Positions 26,672-38,504 are shown, counted from the stretch's first letter. The stretch is DNA of 64,000 nt from Gloeophyllum trabeum ATCC 11539 (GCF_000344685.1 NW_006920419.1:1331934-1395933); one strand, 5' to 3'. Notes: generated by a model not told the origin, from the sequence alone. Translations and numbers: made by a program.

Positions 26672-28308
26672 TCAAACACGGACAGACAACAGCGGGGGGA
26701 CTGGGCAAGACATTGCTACCCAGGTCGTCGACGTGGCATACGTAGCCGAACTCGACAGCCATGTCATGCCAGCCCATCCGGCGCTGGAATCACCTCCTCT
26801 CCTCTTCTCGTAGTATGTGCTACCCCGCAGCCCGCGCTTCTCCCGCTCCACCCGCGCCTCCTCCTCGACCTCGCGCAGCGCGGCGTCCGCCCACCCCGCG
26901 AACCCGCGCTGCTCGTACGCGGCGCGCAGCCGGACCTCTGCGGCGGCGCACGTCCATGCTTCTCCGGTGGCGTGCTCTGCTTGTGAGAGTGGCGATAATG
27001 GTGCAGATGGGGAGGAATCGGAGTCGTGGTCAGCGTCGGCGTCAGGAAGCCGGTGCAGGCGCGCGGCCGGCCCTGGGAGGCAAAAGAGCGTTTGGCGCAT
27101 GTAGTCTGCGGACTCGCGAGTCTGTGCGTGGACCAATATCAGTAACCCATATGGGTGTGCTTGCGTCGCCGCAGGCAGAGGCAACCCTCCCGCTGTGGAC
27201 TGAACACGACACGTACATCCCGAACCCCAAGGTACGCTCTGACCCCCCCACACAACCGCCGCCGCACACGTCGTCACGCCCGGCGTAGCGAGCCCGGACG
27301 TCTCCAAGCCTTGCAGCGGCGCGTTGAACCCATCCGCGGGCACCTCAGCCGCTCGAGGATTCGGCTCGACAGGCCTGATGCGAGCAGGTTGGAGGCGGCC
27401 AGCGGCCTTCGCAGTTCTGCGCGCCGGCGGGGCGAGCTCGGCGAGCGACGCGCGGTGCAGCTTGAGGAGGTAGATGGGGAGGGGGAGGGCGGCGGTTGTT
27501 ACTGCGAGCTGTGGAAGATAAATGACGCCGAGTGGCGCGTGGGGAGGGTTCACTGAGACGAGAACGTCCAGGCGACTGGGAGGTTCGCCCGCCGAACGCG
27601 TTCGCGAACGTGTTCGGCGAACGTCTGGGCCCTGCCACGCCACCTGAGCCTAGGGAATTGCCACACCGCAACTATTATTGTATTTAGCGAGAAAGACAAG
27701 GGCGGCGATGCTTTCAATCCATAAAATACAGTTTGTTATGCACATATTATTGTACCTAAACAGGGATATGGTATGATGACGTGTGTAGAGTGATTTCCAC
27801 GAATTTCAAGTTGTCCATGCCTGATGACTAATTATATGTATACAAGGCATCTGTGGAGGCATCACATTTCCAATGCAATGCCAGTGTATTGACTATGGAA
27901 GTTAGGGGGAGGGCACGGAAGGGGCTTCAGTGGGTTCGTGCGACCCCAATTGGACAGATGGCTTCGATTACTCGCCACATTTTGACAGCAATTTCAATCT
28001 CACAGACTGATTAGAATAAATTTACAAGTTAAAACCCTCAGGCTATGCAGATTTTATCATAAGCAGGAGGGGTATGCGTCTGTGGCCGGTGGACAGAGCC
28101 ACAGAATCGACACGCGCCCACGTGCACCGTGGTGTGGTTCTCACGTTCGCATTTGCAATTCGCGAACGCGTTCGGCGGTGTGACCTCCCAGTGGGGTCGA
28201 CTTTCTGACTGAGACGGGCACCCAGCGCGGAAGCGGTTTCTTTTTCTCGTCATTAGTAGAGCTAGTGCCTGGTTGCGTGGACGTCGAGGCTATGGCTGGC
28301 GAAGACAT
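26672..28308 (-). pseudogene. TMEM242-like gene, disrupted copy 1
   Basis: This is the counterpart of the gene at 43888-44721. Exon 1 (28308 down to about 28205) is kept: MSSPAIASTST, then KKKPLPRWVPVS. A 618 bp inverted-repeat element (27575-28192) now lies in intron 1. Exon 2 is recognisable (LAVTTAALPLPIYLLKLHRA, EPNPRAAEVPADGFNAPLQG), but a run of G at VVWGG is one base longer than in copy 2, which destroys the VKAYTGVRD reading. The exon 3 equivalent keeps ADYMRQTL and WADAALREVEEEARVEREKR, but the stop used by copy 2 is lost. Probably non-functional. Confidence 0.7.
27575..28192. mobile_element. 618 bp terminal-inverted-repeat element
   Basis: The left end actgggaggttcgcccgccg and the reverse complement of the right end, actgggaggtcacaccgccg, match. 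Both continue into aacgcgttcgcgaa, giving an imperfect terminal inverted repeat of about 34 bases that contains the palindrome cgaacgcgttcg. Nothing inside encodes a transposase, so it is non-autonomous (MITE-like). Copy 2 of the block lacks it. No clear target-site duplication was found, so the superfamily is left open. Confidence 0.65.
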
Positions 28309-28609
28309 GACTGGAAAATCATAAACATTGACACGATGGGCTTCAGATGTAAACTGCAGTAAGAAAGCACTATATAAAAGCCTCCAGTAGACGTACGTTT
28401 CTAGAGGTAACACCGAATAGGACACTCTCAGCCAACAGCACCCGGTGAGGAACAGAACCAAGTGACAAGTCCACGGGAGACTGGACTTGGGCAAAATCGT
28501 CGGGAGGACCTCGCGGCACTATGCAGCCGCTGCGTGGGGCAAACGACCCATTCCATTCTTCCAAACTTAGCCAAAGACCCTCCACGACGCAAAGTTATGG
28601 ACGCAGGCG
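28309..28609. promoter_or_regulatory. Orphan copy of RPL14/TMEM242 promoter
   Basis: Aligns with 44722-45038, the divergent promoter between the TMEM242-like gene and RPL14. Shared stretches include gcaaaatcgtcg, ggacctcgcggcacta, ttccaaacttagccaa and cgcaaagttat. The RPL14 coding region that should follow is missing; unrelated DNA starts at about 28610. Confidence 0.7.
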
Positions 28610-28793
28610 TAGACTCGTGGCCAGTTTACACTATGGCACGCGATTACTATGGCAGTGACGGAACTGTAGCCAGAGGCAGGAAGAGCGGGATTGGAAAAGT
28701 GTGTGCGGTGATGCGTGCCGTGCTCGACACAGGTTCATTCCAAGGAGGCTGGTTTCCATCCTAGGATGCTGAGGCCAGTGTTGAGTGGATGAT

Positions 28794-29000
28794 TTAGGCC
28801 GAACCGGGACTGATGTTGTCCTCGACGCTGATGAGAGGCGGGTCTGCCAGCAATTTGACCGACCCTCCGTACTACTCGACCACGACGTCAGTGATCTGGG
28901 CGTCAGCAAGGATGTGAAGGATATCGGACATGGCATTGCGAAGAGCCCCGGCGGTGGTGGTATTGGGACGAACGGCGATCCACAAGCTCGGCCAAAACGC
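28794..29000 (-). pseudogene. Relic of an unidentified fungal protein
   Basis: The minus strand reads PSLWIAVRPNTTTAGALRNA followed by MSDILHILADAQITDVVVE, a TAG stop (28872-28874), then YGGSVKLLADPPLISVEDNI and a second stop at 28794-28796. Composition and continuity across the stop look like a decayed coding exon. The family was not firmly identified. It lies in the ~530 bp spacer between the block copies. Confidence 0.4.
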
Positions 29001-29402
29001 TCCTCCATGCTGACGGGAGAAAATTGTCTACGAGATGTGGTAGGAATACTTAAAGCGCATGTACGCAAGACCGTAGCGAGAAAATTATTGTGTAATTTTC
29101 TTTGAGACTGAACTGTATCATGCGTGTCGTGAACAATGCTTCAGTACAGTTCAACTTCAAGTTGTTGTGGCTGTGTGACAGGTGACCTCACGCGCGCGTG
29201 ACAAAGGTTCCAGGAAGCGCGCTAAATTTAGCAACTGTCTTGTTTCTACCTGCCACTATTAGCGAACGGGCCACAAACCCCGTACAAACAATATCAACCA
29301 AGGTCGAGCCACACGACCCATAAATGTCGTTCCTCAGCGTGATTTCGCTGCTCAGCCGCGTACGTTCTCCTGTCTTATGTGGCATCCTCAACTATTCACA
29401 AG

Positions 29403-32134
29403 ATGGTCCATCCTACCGCATACGACAATCTACCTCTATTCCAACCTGAACTGTCCACCGCTGACCGCGCTGCATCCCATCCCAACGCATCCAAACATCA
29501 ATTTGCCTCCTGCAAGGCTGACCATGCTGAGCATCGTCGTGCCGCGGGAGTCGAGAGTTCTGTCTACCTACACGGCGAGGGCAAAGTGAACGTTAGGGAC
29601 TTCCTGCAGACGGAATGCTTTCCAGGGTTAGAACTTCCGAGAGTTTCTCCTGAGAAGGTCAAACGATTTCAAAAGTTCCTGGACAAAGTACAAGCAGTCC
29701 AGACGTCTAGCGGGTGGTCCGAGCGTCCTATGTATACCCCACTGGTAAGTCAGTCTTCTCCGTCACTGATACGTCGCTATTAAACGCTACGTAGGTAAAT
29801 TCGTTTGTAGATATATCAACAAATGCCGTCCGCACGCGGGCGTTGCCACTTCGCTTCCATACGTGCGCAGATTTACGGCCCTTGGATTCTAATGGGGGCG
29901 TGAGAGCGTCCCCCGATATTGCCATACACGACAATAATGGAAAGGAAGCATATTGGGGTCGAAGCTTAGCATTTATTGAGGTCAAGCCAACGGAGGCAGA
30001 TGATCCGTTCTACAACATCCACGAGCGCAAGGAGCTCAGAATGGGGCAGACGAAGGTTTGGAACCAAATACAAGAGTATGCCGCGATCTCGTTCCGCAGT
30101 ACTCCTCGTTGTTTTCTCCTGGCCATCGGTATCTTCGGCGATACCGCTCGCTTCTTCCGATGGGATCGGTCTACAGTCATGGCCTCCGAAGGGTTCAATT
30201 ATAAGCGCCATCCCGAACATCTCGTTCACTTTCTCATTGGGCTCTCCGAATACGCGAGCGGTGGAATAGACGCCACGGCCAACGCTCCGATTACCGCGCG
30301 CGCTGAACAGGAGCTGGTGGAGAGACAGTACAAGATTGCGCAACAGCTTCTCGTCGTCCCGGAGTACAAGCCTTCACGAAAGGGCGACACCCTGGTCAAA
30401 GACAGTCGTCGTATGCTGATCCCCTCGCCATCCCAGACGGCTGGAAAGAAACGATTTGACACGTACCTGACCCTGGGGCGCCCCATATTCACTAGCAAAT
30501 CGATCTTCGGTCGTGGTACGTGCGTCTGGGTAGCAACAAGAGCCACTCCTAAGCGTGGGGGGAAGGAATCGTTGGTCATTATCAAAGACTCCTGGCGGGA
30601 GAACGGACGATGGAAGGAAGGACAGATATACGACAAGATACGCGAAGCAGGAGAGCACGTACCCGGTGTTGCCCGCCTTCTTGTCGACTATGATATTACC
30701 GAGGACGAGGACGACGAGATCCACCGAACGTCAGCGTTCCGCCTCAACCGTAGCTTTAAGAGCAACCAGAAGAAGAAGAAGAAGTACAAGGAACTCATCC
30801 ATCACCGAGTTATTCTCCCCTCTGTCGGGATTCCCCTATCGCGCTTTACATCTACGCGCCTCCTCCTGGAGGCTGTGAGGGATGCGGTTGAAGGTGAATA
30901 CATATTTTCGTTATCATTGGGTTCTTTAATGAAAACATGAACCTAGGCCACAAAACCATGTGTGCCCGGCGTGTTATACATCGGGATATCAGCGTCAATA
31001 ATATTATGATAAGTGCGGATGTGGAAGCCGAAGGAGGAGCCAAAGGCTTTCTCATAGACCCAGAGCTAGCGGCAGCAACCGGGATGGCTAATCTGCAGGC
31101 GGAATTGCAGCATCTCACTGTCAGTCTCACATTTTATACGGCTCACACTTAGCTCATCCTCCTCTCAGGGCACGTACCAATTCACTTCCATACACCGATT
31201 CCTTGTTGCGAAACCCGGAGACCACGCCCCATGGAACGATCTAGAGTCATTTTACTGGGTTGTGCTATTCGTCGTGCTACGGCACACAGTGGCATATGTC
31301 GAAGAAGATGGCAAGAGGACCGGAGCTGATAAACTAATAAAAGAGCTCTACGACGGCGGCAGTCATTCTCCCAAACTAAAAAGGATATTCTTGGGAGGAG
31401 ATGTCGCTCATATTGTTGTCGAAGGAAACGCGCCGTTGACGAAATGCCTCGTCCAGTTTGGCCGCCTTGTTTACAGCCATTATCGCGATGAAGACATACA
31501 GGTGCTGCTTCCTCATGCAGTTAATCGTCTTACGCACGACAACGTTCTCTCTGTGATCAACGAAGCTCTAGCTTCGGAGGGATGGCCTGCGGACGATAAG
31601 GCTATTCCCTTCGCCCTGATTGAGAGGCCCAGTGTCCAGGAGAATAAGGAGACCGGGCTTGCGTTGGAAGGACACGGGGAAAGCTGTACTATGGCATCGC
31701 TTCCGCATGCCGCATCCGTGTCCAACGAAGGTTCCGCCGAAATGAACGACCCCTCATCATCGCATGCCGCCTCCGTATCCAAGGGAGGTTCTGCCGAAGT
31801 GAATGATCCTTCACCACAGCTGACATCATCCCAGAAGCACAAGAGCATCCCAGTTGGAAAGAAAGAGGAAAGTGGGACCCGTCTGCGCAGGTCTGCGCGG
31901 CTTAATCAGCTCAAGGTCGATGGGGGAAAGCAACAGAAAAGGCCGAGGGCGGAAGAGCTTGCTCCTACTGCAGCTTCTAAGCCAATCTCAAAACGTTCTC
32001 GACAGCAGCCTGCAAAGGATGTTCCTCTCAGGCGTTCCCAGCGCATTGCTTCCTCTACCGCCGCCCCGAAAGGACGAGAAGCCGCGAAGGCGAGAGCTAC
32101 CGCCCACCGCCCACGCTCGACTCGCAACGCTTGA
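29403..32134 (+). CDS. FunK1 fungal-type protein kinase, copy 2
   Basis: A near-identical paralogue of 18886-21613 with the same four-exon structure. The catalytic loop HRDISVNN, lysine strand ESLVIIKDSW and LIDPELAAATG are all kept. The first ~2 kb differ by only scattered changes. The segment after AYVEEDGKRTGA (about 31310-31450) differs strongly: KLIKELYDGGSHSPKLKRIF replaces KLIKDLYDSGDHSPTLKKGF, and GGDVAHIV replaces ERKAAKFV. The basic RRSAR/RRSQR tail is unchanged. Intact by reading. Confidence 0.85.
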
Positions 32135-32297
32135 CGTGTCTCGTCTGTCTCTATATCTTTCTTATCTGCTCTATTTATCGGTGTAGCCCTATCATTTGCC
32201 TGCGTAAGTTATTTCTGGTCGTTTGCCGTGTTGACGGGTATACCCTGGCCGAGGCTTATACCCTTGTCCCCCTTGTCCTGTATTGTCAGTACTAGTA

Positions 32298-32330
32298 TGT
32301 CGGAAAATCCGGAAAAGACCGATAATGCCT
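32298..32330 (+). repeat. Plavaka left terminal inverted repeat
   Basis: Starts tgtcggaaaatccggaaaag and pairs with the right end with a few mismatches. A TA dinucleotide precedes it. Confidence 0.8.
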
Positions 32331-32490
32331 GACAGAACCTGACGGACTGATCAGGCCTTATAGCATTATGTTTCGAAGCTGATCAGACCCTTGTCAGGCA
32401 TTTATAGGTACTGATCAGCCAAGTCCCTGACCAGCGAGTATAACTTCAGGGACTGCTTGTGATGGTGCGTCTCGTACCCTTCCAAGATGT

Positions 32491-35400
32491 TCATAATGTT
32501 GTACTACTACTGTAAGAGGCCCGCAGAAACATATCCGCATCGACTGTATCTACCATATAATAGAGACTCTTCTTAGCTTGACTGAATACCGGCGTCATCA
32601 GTGCACCCCGGATTACATAGTCCATCATCACAAATGCTGTATCATTCAGCTCCTCGTAGACCTGGCCCCCTTCCCATCGTGTTCTCGGTGCCCAGCCGCT
32701 GCGGGAGAATGATCGGACCATAGCGACATCGACATGCTTACCAGATGGAAGGCGGCACCGGAAGAGCGCTCGTAGCCTTGCTGGAGCCAGATCCGGCCTG
32801 TCGTAGTTGACTAGCACACAATCAAAGCGCTCCTGCCCGTGGAAAGCGTCATTGCAGCGAAGTATATCTGCAGATGATGTCCAGTCCTCGAGAGACTGGT
32901 AGTTGACGTAACAGCACTTGAAAAATTTCACCTGAGACAAACAGGAAGAGCAGTACCATGACAATGTCAGAAAAATAAGATAATGACAAGTTGAGCATTA
33001 TTACTCACCACTATACTGTCCTCATACGTCAGCACCTCATCGTCGAGGGCATGAGATAGGAACGTTCTAAGACGCAAATCAAAGTCCTTGAAATCGCCCT
33101 TAGCAGCACCTGCGAGTTCCTCCCAGAGGCGGCAGTCTGTCCATCTGCCATCCTCAGAACCGAAGCGCCAATGTTGCGCTCGGCCCACATCAATGTCTTC
33201 CATCTCATCCAATTGCTCCTCCTCGGTGATGTTCTGTTGAGCTTTGGAGTCGTTGTCAACTGTCATACGTATCAAGGCGATCGCCTCCTGATTGGAGTCA
33301 ATCCGAGCCATCTGCATCCGAGTAAGATACAACTGAGCAAAGTATCATGGCAATCTGATCATACCTGATGCTCAGCTCTTTTACCGTTTGTCTGTTGATA
33401 GGCTTCGGCAACTTCTTGCTGAAACCCCTCTCCGGGGCGGGTAGAATAATTGTCAGTTGTGCACTTATGCTCGAGGTCATAGATAACATGCCAGAGAGCA
33501 TGGTGTTTCGGGAAGTCGAAGCTCTTGTCATACTCAGCGGAGACTCGCTGGAAAGCAACTATCATAAGGGTCAATGATGAATAATATGTACTAACACATA
33601 CCTCACACCACTTATCGTAGCTGTGGATCATGTCCCGAAGCCGCTCTATTCTGCTGCGGGTCATGCAGCGCATCCCTAGCATCATTCGGACCTTCACATA
33701 AGACCTAATGCAATGAACAAGGGCCGAATTTTGCGGGAGCAGGTTGACTATACACGGTACGACACACTGGATATATGCGGTCAAGACCCTAATGCAAAAG
33801 CCCATTAAAAATAATACCCCAACATACCTTTAATATGTCGAGATAGCTATTCCCATCGGTGAAGTGAATAACAGTCACCTGGTTGAAATGCTTGAGATCA
33901 CGCCATCGTGGAAAGTTTCGCATACTAGTAGCAGCCTTTATCAGAAACTCTATCTGCTATACGAGGGAGAACACGCACTTCTTTGCAAACTGCCCTTTTT
34001 GTCCAAGGTCTTCCAACACTCGAAGAAGTAATTCCCAGAGATGATGGCCCCACTTGCCTAGGTCATCAGAATGCAACGTGTCGTACGAAATAGCAAGATA
34101 AGGATCTGAAAATCGGAACTGCCACAGAAAATGCTACAGGAGTGCGTAAGACATCGAGGAAAGGACCGGGTAAGCTATGAACTGACCGTGATATAATGCA
34201 AACCCGCTCCCTTCAGTATCTTCTCACGTGCGGTGGGATTCGGGGCATTCCCGGCGCGCTCTATAACAGCTTGCATTGTCGCAGCCGTCCGTAGCTCGTA
34301 GTGTCCTGTACTGATATTGCTTAAGTCTGTCTTGTGAACAAGACATCTTGGGTGGTTCGCAAGCGAGGCCCGGCAGGCGCAAAAATTTGATGCCTCCTCT
34401 CCATCCATGGATTCAATTAGGAACCCAGGATACAGTATCCGTAATATGCCATCACCGCACTTCACCGGTTCACCATGCCAGGACTTGCGCTTGAGCGATC
34501 GGAACACTTTTGCGAGCACCTTTTGATAAATGGTGCGTTTGTATTGTTGAAACTCCAACGTAGTACGTGAGTCACGATCTGTCGGGTCTTCTGGGTCCTC
34601 AACCTAGCACAGTTCATTGTTTAGAAGGCAGAGAAATGGCTAATGCTTCCCAAATGCGTACGATTGTCATATAACCCAGTAGCACTCCCCCTCCGTTCCC
34701 GGATGCATTGCGAATATCCCTCGGGAGCCACGCCGCTCTCAAGATCATTGGGTGTTTCCTCACGCAGCGTGTAACAGCTCCCTTGTCCAGCCAGAAGTGT
34801 AGCGGCAGGAAGCAGTGCTGGTGCGGGTCTGGATCAGGAAGCTCTGACTTCAAGTATGTCAATTCTTCAACTAGAGATATGGAGATAGATGAAACACCTT
34901 ACATCAATGTCCCACCATGTTTTCGCGGTACATGGTTCGTCCACGAGACCTTCCACTACTCGCCCTGACTCGCAGTAGAATTTCTGCGCAGAATACCACG
35001 AACTAACATCTGCAAGAGTCGGGTCCTCGGCGAGGCTCAAGATCCATTCCCAAGGGTCGCGATATTCATACTCATACTTGTATTCGATGCCTTTGTACTC
35101 TGCTGAGACATATTTCGTAGTGAACTATTATATTCACCGCTTAACGAAAACAAATGATTGATTGAACTACTGGTACGTACTGGTACAACGTAATTTCGCG
35201 CTGCCGCCAGGGATTCATTCATGTCTTTATAATTCCGGAATGTTATATCACTTTTACCGGAAATCCATCTACTCCGAACGCCATCGAGAAGGGAATCCAC
35301 AGTGTCTTCAGGGAATCCCTGAGTCACTGCGATCTCTGTAAATTCAAAATCGGAGCAAGTCCGGAAAGGAGCCCAAGATCGTCTGCCACTTTGGTAACTG

Positions 35401-35975
35401 CTGCATTGGTCTCGAAGTCCGGAAGGCGGAGGTTTCGATGCTGCTGCCAGGGGGACAATCACTGGCAAAGCTCCGGCTTTGACCGCTCTCGGGTGAGGTA
35501 CTATCTTGATGTACACTTCGGGCAATGCAGGGCGATCGTACACGAACCCCGCCCGATACCCGCCTTCATCTTCTTTCATTGCACCTTGCTGTGGGGAGCT
35601 TGGTAGCGCCGAGAAAGGCATCTATGAACATATCCAGTGCAGTGTTTGTTTTCTGACTATCCCCGGGCTTAGCAAAACGACATCAGTACGCACCTCGGCT
35701 TCGGGGGGAACTTGATTCTCTTCGATATGGGTTTTCTTTGCAAGTAGATGTTCCTCTCCATCTGACAAGTTGTTCTCATCACTGCAACGTCGTTTCCGGC
35801 TCGCAACTTCGGTATTTCGCCTGCAGAAGTCTTGATGTTTGTCGAAACCCCGGGCATCCCTTGATGTTTGGCAGATTTGGCAAAAGCGTATGCCTTCGGA
35901 CGTGAGCCTGTCCCTCCAAGCTCTAGTACCAGCATTTCGTTTTCGAGGCATAAGGAAAGAGTCTGAGAGACTCAC
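32491..35975 (-). CDS. Plavaka-type transposase
   Basis: A multi-exon transposase of the Plavaka group, part of the CACTA/Mirage/Chapaev-related basidiomycete elements. The N-terminus has a zinc-finger-like CQICQTSRDARGFDKHQDFC. Further family features: APFRTCSDFEFTEIAVTQGF, YRDPWEWILSLAEDPTLADV, TWWDID, RAAWLPRDIRNASGNGGGVL, FPRWRDLKHFNQ, DFPKHHALWHVIYDLE, and the C-terminal NYQSLEDWTSSADILRCNDA plus MVDTVDADMFLR. About ten short introns are inferred; the exact junction near 35150 is uncertain. No stop or frameshift was found in the exons read. Starts at MSLSDSFL or at MPRKRNAG eight codons downstream. It is divergent from the DUF6698-like gene, separated by 185 bases. Confidence 0.8.
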
Positions 35976-36160
35976 TCATCGTCAGCTGACCGCGACGCGA
36001 CGCGCCACCGCCGCGTCGATGACGACACTGGATCACTCCACGAACAGCTACCATCCCAAATAAATAAGCTGCAGATTACCTTGACGCGCCGCAAATCTCT
36101 GTGCTGCGTGTACGTGACTACGACTTCTTCGAATTCCCTTCTCACTCTTCAAGGATTCAG

Positions 36161-37679
36161 ATGGCACGAGGAAGAGTAATCGACTCGGAGACTGATGCAC
36201 CCGAGAGCTCTCAGCCTACCGACTCTTCTGATTCTGAGGTCGATGGCATTGTGCTGTCCGCAAAGACAAGCCCTCGGCGGCTTGTCAAGGTCAGTTAAAC
36301 TACAAGGGAGAGTAAATCCTTGCTTAACTTAGTGTACAACAGGCTGCTCGCAGTTATCAAGGCAGCAGGAATAAGGCACGTGCGACAATCCGCGAGTTAA
36401 AAAGGCAGCTCGCAGACGTCAGCAACAAGCGGGCCCTATCGGATACAGACCGTTCCGACAACGAGGAGGTACCTCGACGAAGGCGCAAAAGAAAACGGGT
36501 GCGGGCAAGTGCCGACAGCCAGGAAGAGCCCACCGTTTCAGACATTGAGGCCGTTTCACGCGCGGCGCGGGAGTTCACGTTACTGCGAGGTCTTTGGTTG
36601 GTGCAGAAGGATATATTCGGCACTGCGCTTGACGAGGACTTCGATGAGAGGACTCGCTTCGACAGCGAGACAAATAAAATCCAAGGGCAAGTACGGGAAG
36701 TACGGGACATTCTTCCTGCCCATGTACGTGAGCACATGTCCGAGAGATGGATTGAACGTGTGGTGAGTGATCATGTACTCCGATGAGATTCAAAATAACA
36801 CCTGCCGTTACAGTTCGTCAACACGATGAACTCTCAGCGTTCAAATACTGCTACAAGGCTCCGGCGCCGTTGCATCGATCTCTTTGAGAAGCACGACAAA
36901 CCTCACGACTTGCCTGACCCCGCCACATCTGCGGATATGCTGTCATCGCGCCAGCGGTACGACAAATTCCGGCGTCTAATCGGCTGGGTCCAGCTTGAAG
37001 ACAGCGAGGGGAATACAAGCAGCCGGTATTCGTCGATGGATGCCCCAGTCATACACGAGAACTATGCGGAAAGATTCGAGATAGAGAGGGCGTTTCGGAA
37101 CCCTTTGCTCATGCACGTACGTCATTCACATGCTCTGTCAATCAATGTTCTTTTCTTGGAACTTGCGGCAGATATTCGTTGCACTTATCCGCGGACCCAC
37201 TTCAGCGACAACTATGGCAATGACGGGCCGGCCGTCAGCGCCAACCACAGATAGCATGGAGCAGATACACGGCATATCACATACTACACCGGGCGCGATT
37301 GCCGCCTGCGCTGTCCTTGTACGTCGTTTCCCGCTTATAGAATAGCTGAGACCCTCATGATATTCAGGCTCGCTGGGCACTATCTGCTGATGATCAACTC
37401 AAGGCTGTGGGCATCCAAACCGGCATTAATTGGTCTGCTGACTTCCAGCAGTATCTCCGACTCCTCATGACGGGCTTAAGAAAGAAGAAGTCGAGTACCT
37501 TGGGTCTTTTCCGGGCATGGGACGAGGCGATCTTTCCGCACTCTGACACAAGCCTCGCGAAGGGAACACACCCTGAGCGTTCGTCTGAAGATGATTTGAA
37601 CCGTGCTTTGGAACTGCTGGAGGCCGATAATGGAAGGAGCTCGAGTGAGGGATCAGGGTCAGATGATGGGGGAGGCTGA
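36161..37679 (+). CDS. DUF6698-like transposon partner protein
   Basis: Five exons with clean junctions. The N-terminus is Ser/Asp-rich and then basic (KRQLADVSNKRALSDTDRSD, RRRRKRKRVRAS). The core has MHIFVALIRGPTSATTMAMT, then GISHTTPGAIAACAVLARWA and GINWSADFQQYL, ending in an acidic Gly/Ser tail. The HTTPGAIAxxAxLARWALS motif is typical of DUF6698 proteins found in agaricomycete genomes. Its place inside the terminal repeats, head-to-head with the transposase, suggests a role in transposition (for example DNA or target binding), but no function is known. The domain name is from memory of the motif. Confidence 0.7.
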
Positions 37680-38200
37680 TGACCATCCGTAATAGCATGT
37701 AGTCTCTCTCCGTCCAATGTAGAATTCGTATGCAAAGATCGTCTGCAACAGAGTGTATGTAACACGACACGGTTTATATTACCAATATGAGACTAACGCA
37801 ACGAAACCAGTGTCGTGAAGTGGTAAGTGCGCTTGTTGGTCTTTCAGTTAACTCGAGAAGTTGTTCGTTCAAATACTGGTCGTGTCGTATATCCTAATGT
37901 GCCTTAGTCACGCAGTCCAATATAGGGGGTTCTCGTCGCAGTGAAGGAATGTAGAGCGTGTAGTAACACACTGAAAATTAATTATATTTCGCTTTTCAAT
38001 GCAGTTTTGAGCCTCTCTCCATATCATGGCTGATCAGGGCGGGTAAGTGTTGTAATGTCTAATAAGGGCTGGTGGCCGGTATAAGTCACAAGAAGGCTGA
38101 TCGGCCCTGACGCAACCTTACAATGGCTTTTCGATCATTTCTGAACCGGATAACTCTCCCCAAACCTGATTGACTTATCAGGGCATTATCTGGCATGATC

Positions 38201-38233
38201 TAGTAATATCCGTCTTTTCCGATTTTTCCGACA
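38201..38233 (-). repeat. Plavaka right terminal inverted repeat
   Basis: Ends cttttccgatttttccgaca, the inverted counterpart of the left end. A TA dinucleotide follows at 38234-38235. Confidence 0.8.
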
Positions 38234-38504
38234 TATTGTATGTCCTCTGCCCGCATTTCAGTCACATTTATCTCCTCTGGGTCTTGAGAGCTTGAGCCTC
38301 CTAATCTGTCCTGCCCCTTGCATCACGATTGGCTTGCTGCTTCTCAAGTCACCGGCTGTCGTATATGACATGGCTTTCCCATTAGCGAACCGTACTTACG
38401 CAACATCATCACGCCGCCCGCTAAAGTCGTGGTCGTTGCCGGCGCCTCGGAAAGTTGGAGGGACAGCAGAAGACACAAGTAAAATTACTCCTGTTTATAC
38501 ATTT

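Larger units (their letters stand above)
18624..28609. repeat. Tandem segmental duplication, copy 1
   Basis: This block is repeated in direct orientation at 29141-45038. Shared order: FunK1 gene, F-box relic, unidentified exons, UPF0261 gene, TMEM242-like gene, RPL14 promoter. Similarity starts at tcagtacagttcaa in both copies (offset 10517) and ends at gacgcaggcg, just upstream of the RPL14 start in copy 2. About 680 bases of copy 1 are probably an assembly repeat around an N-gap. Copy 1 also carries a 618 bp inverted-repeat element absent from copy 2. Confidence 0.85.
32298..38233. mobile_element. Plavaka-type DNA transposon, 5.9 kb
   Basis: The left end (tgtcggaaaatccggaaaag) and right end (reverse complement tgtcggaaaaatcggaaaag) form terminal inverted repeats of about 30 bases, flanked on both sides by TA. 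Inside are two divergent genes: a Plavaka-family transposase (minus) and a DUF6698-like gene (plus). Subterminal ctgatcag copies occur at 32347, 32379, 32411 and 38030, with a variant at 38098. Block copy 1 preserves the empty site near 21795. Both genes appear open, so the element may be recent and autonomous. Confidence 0.85.

Noticed and set aside
37811..37887. tRNA-like A box (gaagtggtaagtgcgc) and B box (cgttcaaatac) inside the Plavaka element
   Set aside because: Acceptor and anticodon stems do not pair, so no tRNA can be supported.
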